Assembly: GCF_010389155.1 (NCBI RefSeq)
Contig: NC_057762.1
Location: forward strand, 5,753,513 to 5,817,512
Source: Erigeron canadensis
Taxonomy: Eukaryota; Streptophyta; Magnoliopsida; Asterales; Asteraceae
DNA: 64,000 nucleotides
Direction of reading: 5' to 3'
Position 1 is the stretch's first letter. Every line of letters starts with the position of its first letter. The notes beneath the pieces are model-generated. The model was not told the origin of the DNA. It did not search any database and saw only the letters and a list, made by a program, of their open reading frames with translations. Positions 1-9,942 of this stretch are shown one piece after another. A program made the translations under genes and the position numbers.

Positions 1-265
1 AATTCTCTTTTCGATAAATTCTTCGGAATTTCTAACTCTTTCAATAAACTAACTTTTCAATACAAAAATCAAGATGACGTGGTGTCTTTAAAAACCACAC
101 TCTTTTTAGCTACTTAAAACTCGCTAGCTCTTTGTAGTCTCTATGGAACGAACCTGGACTTACTTTAGTCTATTTTGCATACGGACGGGTCCACTGCCCG
201 ATTGTGTGTGGTATTTGATTCAGAGTATTTCTAGTATTTAAATTTAACTCGAATTTCACACATCA
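1..265 (+). repeat. 3' end of an LTR, same family as the solo LTR at 9943-11583
   Basis: The segment ends in CACATCA at 259-265. It shares with the 3' end of the LTR at 9943-11583 the block GGTCCACTGCCCG and the closing stretch of A/T-rich sequence, AACTCGAATTT-like sequence and CACATCA. Only the last 265 bases lie in the window, so the start of the LTR and any internal region are not visible. The five bases after it (266-270) are ATATT. Confidence 0.7.
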
Positions 266-284
266 ATATTCATAAACCAAAGCT

Positions 285-500
285 GGTGGGGAGATAGATC
301 ATTGAGGGTGATAGGTCATAGTGTGATAGGTAATAGAGGGTGATAGTTCATAAGGGGTCACCGGTTATGGGTGATCTACTTAAAAAAAATTGTACTTGCC
401 GGAGATGGTCACCGTCGGTGGAGGATCACGGTGGTGGTCGGAAGTGATTATGGTGGTAGTGGTGGTGGTGGCCGGAGAAGTAGGTAGAAGGAGTCCCTAA
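285..500. repeat. Repeat with iterated GTGATAGG motif, undefined ends
   Basis: GTGATAGGTCATA-like units recur at about 310-360 and are followed by TGATCTAC. The same order of motifs is found at 8835-8905, so both are pieces of one repeat family. A GGTGGTGG-rich stretch follows at 430-470. No coding potential is seen. Confidence 0.45.
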
Positions 501-714
501 AATAAAGAGTCCCTAATTTAACTTTTTCTTATATACAAAATATGCAAATTTAGTTCACTTATTAACATATGTATTATATTTTTGTTTATTAAACATCAAT
601 TTTTCTATTTGTCTACATCTTTTGTTATACACATTTTTATGCATATTATTTAAATATTTGGTTTTTTTTTTATGTTTGAAATATACTTGGAAGAGTTTTG
701 TGAGTTTTAAGTCT

Positions 715-884
715 TAATATGGGATGTCAAGACGTAGGCAAATCTTATCTCTACTTAAGTGGAGAGACTACTTTCACTTTCTACCTAAATGGTAAAAAAG
801 GTCTTTCTTGCATGGTATGATAATTGAACTCATAATCTTTGTCTCCAAAAAACAAGATAAATACCATTAATCCAAACCATGCTA
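715..884 (-). repeat. tRNA-derived SINE, diverged and truncated
   Basis: Read on the minus strand it starts AGCATGGTTTGGATTAATGG (box A-like), has a box B-like GAGTTCAATTATC, and then TTTACCATTTAGGTAGAAA. The order and sequence match the better preserved copy at 34160-34402. It lacks the far 3' part of that copy. Confidence 0.6.
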
Positions 885-1491
885 TAATATGTCTTCATCG
901 ATATGGCCCAATGCAAAATTAAAATTGTACAACTAAAATTTGTTATACAAGTTCGTAGTTACAACTTGTTAAACTTTCTATTATTAAAAAAATACAATAC
1001 GTAACTTGTTAAACAATCACATGTTATTAATTGCCTAATAACCTGTAGTTTTTCTAATGCAACTAAATAAGAGATGTTTTTCTCATTTCTTTTCTTCTGG
1101 TTCGATTCCATCATATAAAACACTCATGTCAAGCAAATTATCATGTACCACTTTTAAGTTAAAATCGTGCAAGCGAAGCCGGGAAACAGACCGCAGCGCA
1201 ACGACTAGGACTCGTGTCGGAAGACTTTTGAGCGCGAGCTACCACTTATGCAGCGACAAGGACCCGTAACTCTCGAAGGGGCCACCAACCATCGAAATCA
1301 ATGTAAAAAACCCTTTTTTACTTTACTCAATGGATAGCGCTTATTCTTTTTCAATAACAACATAAGAAATGGGGGAGAAAGAAAGAGATCCTGAAGTACA
1401 AAACTCAATGAATATCCTAGTAAAAATGCTAAATAAGTTTTATTTTTACTTTTATTAAAAAAAAAAAGGAAAAAAAAGCTAAAATTTGAAA

Positions 1492-2633
1492 ATGAAGAAA
1501 TCCCAATTTCTTGTCATACCAAGTTCAGTCTACCATCATCACACCATGTATCGAATCTCCGGTTTGTTCCGATTCCGGTCAAATGGTTTTCGTCACCACT
1601 CCTCCGTTGCTCTACCAATTTCCGGCGATCAGAATCCCAATAATTTCATAGTCGATTACCTCATCAACACTTTCCTCTTCTCCAAACAAGACGCCATTTC
1701 CATCTCTTCCAGAGGTAACTTTCCTCATCCCAAATCCACTTCTAACTATGAATCAGTTGTTAAAAATTTCAAGATTTACCAGATCAAAGATATCATCTTT
1801 TATGCTCCACATATCCTAACTTGCAGACCTCACCAAACCCTATATTTAGGTGCGGGTTACATACCCAGATTATTCCCGGGCTTGATATTTTAAAAAGATT
1901 AGGGGGAGGTAGTAATGAAAATGTGATTCAAGCTGTTAAGAGTTTTAGGTGGACTAATTCTTTGATAAATCGGATTTCGACGAATGCTTCGATATTTCAA
2001 AACGTAGGTTTGTTTGATGAGAATAAGCATTTACATTTGGTGTTGTTAAACACCGATAAGCTTAAAAGAATATATGCAAATGTTACTTTATTAAGACGGT
2101 ATGGTGTACCGGATGTGAAAATTTCAAGGCTGTTGCGCGACCATTCTAAGCGTATGCAGAAAGAACCAGAATTGTTTAAAAGTAAGATGGAATATGTCGA
2201 ACGTAAATTGGGGATTTCTCGTCGTGAACCAAATTTTGTTCATGGGTTAGTTGTGGTTATGTATCGTCGTGACTCTGAAATAGAGGAGAAGAAACAAGTG
2301 TTTAGAAGTTTTGGTTGGTCTGATAACGAAATAGCGTCTATGATTAGGTCTCAACCTTACTGTTTTACTAAGTCGGTAACTACACTTACGGATAAGTTAA
2401 ACTTCTTCATGATAGAGTTAGGTTATACCCCTTCGTATTTGATTGGTTGCGCGTCTTCTATGACATTGAGTTTAGAGAAACGGGTAAAACCAAGGTATGA
2501 GATTTATAAAATCTTGAAAGAGAAGGAGTTGTTGGAAGAACCAGTGGCACTCATAACGTTTTTGAAATATGCTGAGCTACAGTTTCTTGGTTTCCTGAAG
2601 AGTTTTGAGAATCATGTACCCAATTTATGTTAA
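1492..2633 (+). pseudogene. mTERF family gene, broken by an internal deletion/frameshift
   Basis: mTERF proteins are helical-repeat nucleic-acid binding factors acting on organelle transcripts in mitochondria or chloroplasts. The first part (ATG at 1492 or, with a better transit-peptide start, 1546) reads MYRISGLFRFRS, then YLINTFLFSKQDAISISS and a repeat ending IIFYAPHILTCR, which is the usual N-terminal pattern of plant mTERFs. Near 1830-1850 the reading frame changes, and the rest (about 265 codons to the TAA at 2631-2633) continues with QIIPGLDILKRLGG and several further mTERF repeats (for example SLINRISTNASIF and VTLLRRYGVPD). About 35-40 residues expected between the halves are missing, so one out-of-frame deletion of roughly 100 bp explains both the gap and the shift. 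Plant genes of this type are often intronless, and I found no splice pair that restores the frame. The family call is firm; loss of function is inferred. Confidence 0.68.
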
Positions 2634-4061
2634 ACGTACATGAATAGTGTCATGACTAAATAAGTCCATGTATTATGATTGCTTATATTATGTCCAAAAG
2701 CAGATATAGACTACACGATTGGTCCGGGTTTAGCAGTATTCAAGTGACTGGAGTTGGATCTGCAGCATCAAATTACTTGGTTTGTTGCCTGCTTCACATT
2801 GGTAGAGCATTGACTTACCACTATGCAAAGTGCATCATGTAAAATGATATATTTAGGAACAACGATGGAGTTAAGGCTTTTTGCTAGCTTTAAGATTAAA
2901 ATCAGTTTTCCTATTACTAGTTTTGTTACTTATTTAGAGCCTTTTGTTGATATATTGAAATCCAGGATAGATCTATTCATCTTGTGACTCCTGAAGTTGT
3001 AACCCCTTTTCATGAAATTGAAACAACTTTCATTCCTTCTCATGAAATTGAAACAATTTTCATTCCTGGATGTCCTCTAACATTGTGGCATTTTCTTTTG
3101 GAATTGTTTGCTTTCTGCCTTCTGATAATTTTTGAGTTTATAGATAGAATGAAGAAATTGTTGCCTACTTGTTTGGTTTCCTTGCAATGTACCCAATTTG
3201 TGTTTACTGATTAGTCTTTTTACCTACTGATGGATCATCCTTTTATCCGTGCATTTATCTGTATTACACCTGTACAACTTATTGAATCGATGGAGTTCGT
3301 GAAGTGTTCGTTGATATGCTTACGATGTCTTGAGTTGATATAAATATATGGATGTTTGGATGTTCATTTCAGAATAATCACCATGATCGATGTTATAAGA
3401 TTTCAATATTTGATTAGATATGGAGTAATTAGTTTATACCAGTAGCTAAGACAAGTTGCTAGTTGTTTGTTGTAATTTCAAGGTATTAGACATACACCAC
3501 TTTTAAAAGTGATATAATATAAAGAAAAATCTTGTGTAAACGTATTGAAAACACTCCAACAGATATCTGTTTGCATAAATTTTATAAGTATATAATTGTA
3601 TCTTTTTTGAGCCTCAAATGCGTGTTGCCGGTTCATGGAGCTGGTTTGTCTATGAAACCCGGTGATGGGGTCATGTTTGTACCCTCAGCAGCACGAATGT
3701 TGTGAAATTCCATCAGATGTGCCACTCTAATACAGGGATATGGTTTATGGGAACACTATATTAATAGATCAAGATGCATAGGAACAACAGTTGGTACTTT
3801 CAGAAATTTTGTTCTTTATAAAGCTAGAAAATGCTATTAGAAGTTGCCAAGGAACTTTTACAACTTAACAGTGCATAAATAGACTCAAAATAAAAACTAT
3901 TTTACTACTGCTTGGCAAGCAATTCATAGATATTGACTGGCCCTGATTATAAAAAAAAAAGTTCTGCTTCCACACATGCCCGTGACCCGGCTCTTAGTAA
4001 CTGCACAGGGTCACGCAGGTGACATGAATGACCCGAGAACCATTTAGTGCCCGAAAACCTT
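2634..4061. other. Intergenic, no gene seen
   Basis: AT-rich sequence between the mTERF-like frame and the metalloproteinase, which point towards each other. The only structure noted is a short tandem repeat at about 3009-3065 (units of CATGAAATTGAAACAA followed by TTTCATTCC). Short open frames here show no family resemblance. Confidence 0.5.
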
Positions 4062-4970
4062 CTAAGGCCCATTCATAAGCCCATACAAAGCCTTCAGCCC
4101 TAAAATATCATCTAAAGCCAATCCTTTTACAGACCCATCATAAATTATACTCCACATTATGGCATTTTCATCTTTGCTATGGTCTAATCCAAGCAGATGT
4201 CCTATTTCATGAAGAGCCACTGTCTCCAAATCAAGTGTTGAAGGAACGGGTCCAGGCCCAACAGACCAATTCTCATCTGCATCATAATGAAATCTTCCGT
4301 CTGTTGGCGCATAAGCATGTGCTATTATACCATAAGGCCCATCAAAAGCTTGCCCATCTCCATGCTCCCCTCTTTCAAGCCCGATCTTTAAATCTGCACC
4401 CGTGATTTCTTCAACTCTAGTAAATGTGAAGTATCCAGAAGAAGCCAAAGCCCAGGTGTCGAAAGCACGAATGACAGGAGGTATATATTCATTTGGAAAG
4501 CTTAGGTTGAATGCATACGTGAGGTTGGTTTTACCCGCAGGCCATCTAAAAAAGCCAGGAAAGAGTTTATAATGAGACACGGTATGTAAAAAATTTGTGT
4601 TAGGTTGGTTATATCTGATATCACGCTGTCCACAACGAGGCAAGAGCATTTGTGAAACCGTGGGCTTATCTAGTTTTCCCGTTGGGTTCAAACGGTAAAA
4701 GTTTTGATAACGTTTGAGAGCAGCCTCAAGGTCTTCATCAAAGTAGTAGTTTTCGGGACTCATGTTGTAAGGGAACTTTTTGTAATTTAGATAACCGAAT
4801 CGGGCTAGGTATAATTTGAGGTCATGGAGGGCTGGTGCAATGCTACCTTTTTCATAATCTTGAAGGTTTTTGATGAAGTAAAAAGGTGATGAATTTAGAT
4901 GATGACCAAAAATTGGCAGAACAGAAAACAATGAGATTAACAAAAAGGATAAAAAAGCAATGAAAGCCAT
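4062..4970 (-). CDS. Plant matrix metalloproteinase (MMP), short form
   Basis: Secreted zinc endopeptidase of the matrixin family, 302 residues in one exon, as usual for plant MMPs. Residues 1-22 form a hydrophobic signal peptide. The propeptide has a peptidoglycan-binding-like helical part (about 45-108) and the plant cysteine switch PRCGQRD (111-117), whose Cys keeps the zymogen inactive. The catalytic domain has the structural metal sites GEHGDG (H203, D205), FDGPYG and AHAYAPTDG, then the zinc motif HEIGHLLGLDHS (254-265) with catalytic E255 and the Met-turn M272. The Met-turn is followed by W (IMWSII) where YP is common. The protein stops shortly after the last catalytic helix (GLMNGP), with no hydrophobic tail for a GPI anchor, and is shorter than many plant MMPs (often 340-390 residues). 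A TATA box lies about 50 bp upstream. The start codon is the only one that gives a signal peptide. Confidence 0.93.
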   Translation of the reverse strand: MAFIAFLSFLLISLFSVLPIFGHHLNSSPFYFIKNLQDYEKGSIAPALHDLKLYLARFGYLNYKKFPYNMSPENYYFDEDLEAALKRYQNFYRLNPTGKLDKPTVSQMLLPRCGQRDIRYNQPNTNFLHTVSHYKLFPGFFRWPAGKTNLTYAFNLSFPNEYIPPVIRAFDTWALASSGYFTFTRVEEITGADLKIGLERGEHGDGQAFDGPYGIIAHAYAPTDGRFHYDADENWSVGPGPVPSTLDLETVALHEIGHLLGLDHSKDENAIMWSIIYDGSVKGLALDDILGLKALYGLMNGP

Positions 4971-5021
4971 TAGTATAATTTAGTAGAGTGTTGTGGTAAG
5001 AAGTTGAAAGTTACTGGGACT

Positions 5022-5029
5022 TTTTATAG
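5022..5029 (-). promoter_or_regulatory. TATA box of the metalloproteinase gene
   Basis: The minus strand reads CTATAAAAA here, 52-59 nt before the ATG at 4970. This spacing would give a 5' untranslated leader of roughly 20-30 nt. Confidence 0.6.
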
Positions 5030-6600
5030 CAATGGCAATGGGGGTATTGGTCGTTGATTTCGCCCTCCATTAACTTTGGATATTCAATCAATTACATACG
5101 TAGTATATATTATCTTGTCTAAAATTATTCGAGTAGTATATCAAAATGGTCTCAATTTGTATTTATTGTTTTTGTGCGTTTTAACTTTTGCCATTATGAA
5201 GAAAATTATAGCTAACTAAATTAGTGGATCAGATATGTTACAAATTTAAACAGATTTTAAAATTCAAATGGTTTAGAGTGTTAGAGCTCGTTCAACTGGA
5301 TTAATTAGCGCTACATATATTTATAGAAAAATGCTATATTGCTATGATTATAAACCATAATTTAAAAACAGAATTTCCGCAAATCAAATCACGTGATTGT
5401 TTTGTTTCTTTTTAATGATTATACCAACTCAAATATTATGTATGTTTGTAAACATCTTTTTTCAAAGGGAAATAAGACTAATAATCAAAACCTATGTTAC
5501 AATTTTTTTGGGGGGATAAAGAACTTTTAACCGGGTTAGTATAAAATCTATCTATGACATTTATATATCCCTTTAAAGGTGATGCATCCAATCCTAAAAT
5601 TTAGTTAATAAAAAGTTTCGTTTTCATATTTAACATTTACATAACAATAATTATAACAAATTATCTTAATACTATCCGGTTGCTTAAACTTGTTTATGTA
5701 GTATGACAAGAAGATTCTTAAAAGGGATAAATATTTGTGAATATAACTAATTATGCATCGTATGTATTTATGTATATATGACAACTATATAAGATGTCAT
5801 TTGTAAGTTTTTGATTGATCGAATACATAAAATAAATAATATTTGAAACTTTATTATTATAATGAACGCAATTAGTTTTTCTTTCACGTTATAAACATTA
5901 ATTCATAATTAGTATACTTTTATCCCTTTTTAAAAGAAAAACAAATTCCCAAGGTTTCCGAAACTCCCAATCAATTCATCCACAAATAAAACAGTAGTTT
6001 TCGAACTAAATAGAATATCCCAATTCCAATATCCCAATATAAACCGTAGTTTTCGAACCAAATAGAATTTCTCAATCTCAATATATATCTTCTTTATAAA
6101 TAAGTCTAACATTTCTATACTTATGTCTATTTATCAAGTTTTATTAACATTCACTAGATTGATGCTCACGCAATGCAGCGGCAGTAATGGCAACGGTGAT
6201 GGTGTGGTTATTAACGTAAAAATAATTTCATTGTGGTCAGACATGTGATGAATTGTTACGGTGGGGATATCAAAGGGGGAGGAGGGGAATGAATTTTGAG
6301 TTAGAGTTTTTGCTATGTGTTTCTACATAAGGGAGAGATAAAGGTTGAATTTTTTTAAAGGCATTTTAGTCACTATCTATAAAACAGAAATAAGGATGTA
6401 TTAAGATGGAAAGTAAATGTGTTATTTCAGGTTCTTAAAATTAAGAAGAAAAAAAAGGTAGTTTGTTTTATAAAGGAATATAGATATGAACATCTTTTAT
6501 AATTGATCGTATAAAAGATGTAAATCACACGCAACCAAAATCCCAAATCAATAAGCAACTAAACACACCCCTTATTTACGTCTTTTAAAGCGCATTGAAT
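5030..6600. other. Intergenic, AT-rich, no gene seen
   Basis: No frame with coding character. A short imperfect tandem repeat lies at about 5990-6080 (units with GTAGTTTTCGAAC and AAATAGAAT). A GC-richer piece at about 6170-6230 (ACGCAATGCAGCGGC) resembles repeat ends seen elsewhere in the window but could not be assigned. Confidence 0.45.
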
Positions 6601-6651
6601 TACAATTAATTCATAACAATCTTGTTCAAAACACAAACATGCTCAACAATC

Positions 6652-7485
6652 TTAATAAGCTTTGATAGATGTAGAAGGCTTAGAAGCCAATTTAGACCCA
6701 TTACTCTTCTTTGTACAATCTTGCCCGTTTCTCGACGCCAAAGCAACCAAAAACGGCCCGATTCTACCACCGGCACGAGCAGCAGCAGCCACGGCCGGCG
6801 TACTAGTACTTTTACACGCATGATCCGATTGAAACCTATGTTTCAAACAAAACTTGCTTTGGCAAGACTTGCAAGTACTTGTATTTGAAAAGGTAAGGAT
6901 CTCTTTACATCGTCTAACCCCACAAGTCGGTTTCTTCTTCTTTTTTGGATCACAATCTCCAGATTTTTCGTGTTTCGATATAAGTAAATTCATCTCGGCT
7001 TCTCCACCTGTGCTGTTTCGTGGAATCTCGATTGACATTGAGCAAGTTTCGCATACGAGTACTTTTCTACTGTTATGGTCCGAGTTTGTACATTCGTGTG
7101 ACTTGTATGATCTATGTTCCACACAAAAAACCTACAATATATAAATATCAAAAGATTAATTAAACCATTAAAAGAGGTTCATTTTAAAAGTTCGAGGTTT
7201 TTAAGCTCCTAAAAACCCAAAAAGCCCTTTACCAAAGGGACCCTTAATAATACAATAACAACCATCCAACAATAAAACTTCCACAATTGCTAGGACATGT
7301 ATTAAAAAATTTATATAATTATGCCAATGAGCTTTTTATTTAATTACGGGAACTATAAAAAGTTATGTATAGATATATACCTTGTGACAACCATCACACT
7401 TGAATGGAAGAAAATCAAGTTGTTTGCAATCAGAAAGCTGACAGTGTTGGCCTAAATCAGGAAAAGCTTCTGTTCCTCCTCCCAT
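6652..7485 (-). CDS. Stress-associated protein with two AN1 zinc fingers (SAP11/SAP12 type)
   Basis: Two exons: 7485-7381 (35 codons, starts [12 protein letters not shown]) and 7131-6652, joined in phase 0 by a 249-nt GT-AG intron, giving 194 residues. AN1 finger 1 spans the splice site ([20 protein letters not shown] then [14 protein letters not shown], about residues 14-50). Finger 2 lies at about 105-145 ([32 protein letters not shown]). A basic KKKKK stretch precedes finger 2. Arabidopsis SAP11/12 share this layout of two AN1 domains without an A20 domain, and the opening residues are nearly identical to theirs. Such proteins are linked to cold, salt and redox stress; a chaperone/ubiquitin-related role is proposed but unsettled. 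The C-terminus is Ser/Lys-rich and ends SIKAY. The first exon is short but is required for a complete finger 1. Confidence 0.93.
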
Positions 7486-7598
7486 GATGACAATTTTTTT
7501 TTTTATCTTAAGATAGAATTAAATTTTGCAGGATGAAATAGATGACGATAATAATTTTGTTAGCTAAATTTGTGTTGGAATTTTTTTGGGGGAAGTCG

Positions 7599-7608
7599 TA
7601 TATATAGA
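7599..7608 (-). promoter_or_regulatory. Putative TATA box of the AN1 gene
   Basis: The minus strand reads CTATATATAC about 115-123 nt before the ATG at 7485. It is a reasonable core promoter match in an AT-rich region, so chance is possible. Confidence 0.4.
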
Positions 7609-8211
7609 TACACAGATATAGTTTTATTATGGGTTGGCTTGGGGCGTAAGACATGAATCATATATGTGTAGGTACGTGTTTGACCGAAAGCTTCTAGGTG
7701 GTTCTTTCGATCTTAGGTGGATAAGTAGTGTGGGACCGACACGTTAACGAGATAACGCGCTGTGGTGTTTTTTGGGCTTTAAGTTGAATTAAATGGTATG
7801 GGCCTCTGGGGTAGGCTTGACTAGTTGGATTGGGAGTAAATAAAGAAAATTTATATGTATGTAATGTAGCTAGTAAATATCTGAACATGATCCAAAATGC
7901 ATAACGAGCCCAGCCCATTAAAATATATGTTATGATTTGCTCATTTGAATATTTGACCAAGCAAAAAGCCAAAAATCATGTTTTTCTTTTTGGTTTATGA
8001 AGCATTGGGTGTGCATTTTTTTTGTTTATAAAAATACCCATTGAGTCATAAGGAATGAATTAAACTTGTAATTACTTCTTAGAATCATAATTATAGTGCA
8101 AATGTACCGACAGTATGAACAAACCAATGCATAATGAAACACCAAACCACTAATCCACCTCACAAATATAGTGATGAGACTCGAATCCAAATAGAAAAAA
8201 AAAAAAAAAAA

Positions 8212-8527
8212 AAGTAATGGAGGGAACTCCATCATATAAAAAAAAAAAGAAAAGTAATGGAGGGAACTCTAGCCCTGGTATCATAATTGGATACCCATCG
8301 ACTCATCACGTATGGGTCATATGATGCCGGTACAATACCTCCATCTTAACCCCCACATGATCCCGGGCACCCCTAAGGATGGAACACGCGTATTTAAACT
8401 TCACATGTGGGTCTAGGCTTCATTGGTAACGGGTACTTTAAAAGAATTATTTTTTTGTATCAAACGGCGATCGAACCTAGAACCTTAAGATCATCAACTA
8501 AGTCTTACCATTAGGCTAACTTCTTGT
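8212..8527 (-). repeat. tRNA-derived SINE with duplicated 3' tail
   Basis: Minus strand: box A-like TAGCCTAATGGTAAGAC at the 5' end near 8520, box B-like GGTTCGATCGCC, then a body shared with the copy at 56800-57075. The body includes TTTAAATACGCG, GATCATGTGGG and ATGGGTATCCAATT. The 3' end repeats GAGTTCCCTCCATTACTTTT twice, followed by a long T-run (A-run on the plus strand). Confidence 0.65.
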
Positions 8528-8606
8528 TGGTCCCATCATATCAATATATAAAGTATTTTATGTTCTTTTAACCAAGTTGGAAACTTACTAATTGGTTATA
8601 TATATA

Positions 8607-9130
8607 GGGTAGAGATCCGGAGAGAAGATCCGTTTTTAAATTTTTTTTAGCTTGTTTTCTTGATTTTTTTTTTCTTTTTTTCACCTTTTTCATCCTTTTT
8701 TTCTTTAACTAACTCAATCCATAAAAAAATATATAAAATAAAAAAATTTTCAACCCGAGTTAGTGGGTTATACATGTAAGGGTAGGGTACGGTACGGGTT
8801 TCGCCCTTAAGGATATTAATAAGGGGTAGTTGGTGGGAGTGATAGGTCGTAGAGGGTGATAGGTAATAGGGGGTGATCGGTGATGGGGTGATCTACCTAA
8901 CGGGCTTCGTCCTTCGCCATCATGGCTCCGCCATAAATTGAGAGGCTTCGCTTATAGTTTACAGGCTACCCCCTTTGGAATAAAAATTTTTTAAAATTTT
9001 TTAGAATTTTTCTATGGAATTAATAAATTAAAGAGAGAATGAAAAAAATAAAAAAAGTTAAAAAAAAAAACAAACTAAAAAAAATAAAAAACGAACCTTC
9101 TCTCCTTAAGGTTCCTTCTCATTTGATCCC
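8607..9130. mobile_element. MITE-like element with imperfect inverted ends
   Basis: The left end TATATAGGGTAGAGATCCGG and the inverted right end TATATAGGGATCAAATGAG begin alike, and a second block (GGAGAGAAGATCCG against GGAGAGAAGGTTCG) also matches in inverted orientation. The flanks are TA-rich. The interior carries the iterated GTGATAGG block (8835-8905). No transposase frame is present. Confidence 0.5.
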
Positions 9131-9143
9131 TATATATATATAT

Positions 9144-9534
9144 GGTAACACTCCGGTGAGAACACTTTTAAAATAAGAACGGTGACAACACTTAAAAACA
9201 TCATGTTGATGCATTAAAAGTCCATAAAACTAACATAGTGCTTAACTAATTATCATTATTTAAGTGTTTAACAACACATTGATCCGTCAAAATTGAAAAA
9301 ATTACGTTTTTTGTTTTGTGCATCCATCTTAGATGCATATTCATCAAAATGATGCATCCAATAAAAAACGTGATTTTTTCGATTTTGACAGATCAATGTG
9401 TTGTTAAACACTTAAATAATAATAATAATTAGTTAAGCACTATGTTAGTTTTATGGACTTTTAATGCATCAACATGATGTTTTTAAGTGTTCTCACCGTT
9501 CTTATTTTAAAAGTGTTCTGACCGGAGTGTTACC
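9144..9534. mobile_element. Foldback MITE, near-perfect 391-bp inverted repeat
   Basis: The left arm starts GGTAACACTCCGGTGAGAAC and the right arm ends with its complement. The arms pair over about 170-190 bases each, around a loop near 9310-9365. The flanks are runs of TA. Arms this similar would form a long hairpin if transcribed. No coding sequence. Confidence 0.8.
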
Positions 9535-9942
9535 ATATATATATATATATATAACATATTATCCATTATCATACATATATATGGGTAAAAGACTAAAGAC
9601 AAATGAACCCATCCCAATACTTGATATATATGAAGTTCATCTGATTTAAGTTTAGCCCTCACACGTTCATTTGGGTAGCTTACAAAGTTACAATAGAACT
9701 TAAAACTAGGGGTGTTCATCAAACCGTCAAAACCGGATTAAACCGGGGTATTTGGATTGGTTTGGTCGGATTGAGTTGTTAAAGCCTGGTCTGACGTTTT
9801 AATTTTTGAAAAACCGGGTTCCTTGGTTCGGTTACGGTTTGAGCAAAACGTAAACCGTCAAAAACCGGACTCGACCAAAAGATATATATGTACATATATA
9901 ATATATTACTTCACATATTTATCAAATTTTACCGAAGATATT

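Noticed and set aside
1714..1826. A GT-AG intron that might repair the mTERF frame
   Set aside because: The donor at 1715 and acceptor at 1826 look acceptable, but the phases do not match, and splicing would remove a conserved mTERF repeat.
2984..3214. 76-codon open frame
   Set aside because: It is largely a short tandem repeat with no family resemblance, in the 3' flank of the mTERF-like gene.
6622..7144. Plus-strand frames opposite the AN1 gene
   Set aside because: They are mirror frames of the well-supported minus-strand gene.
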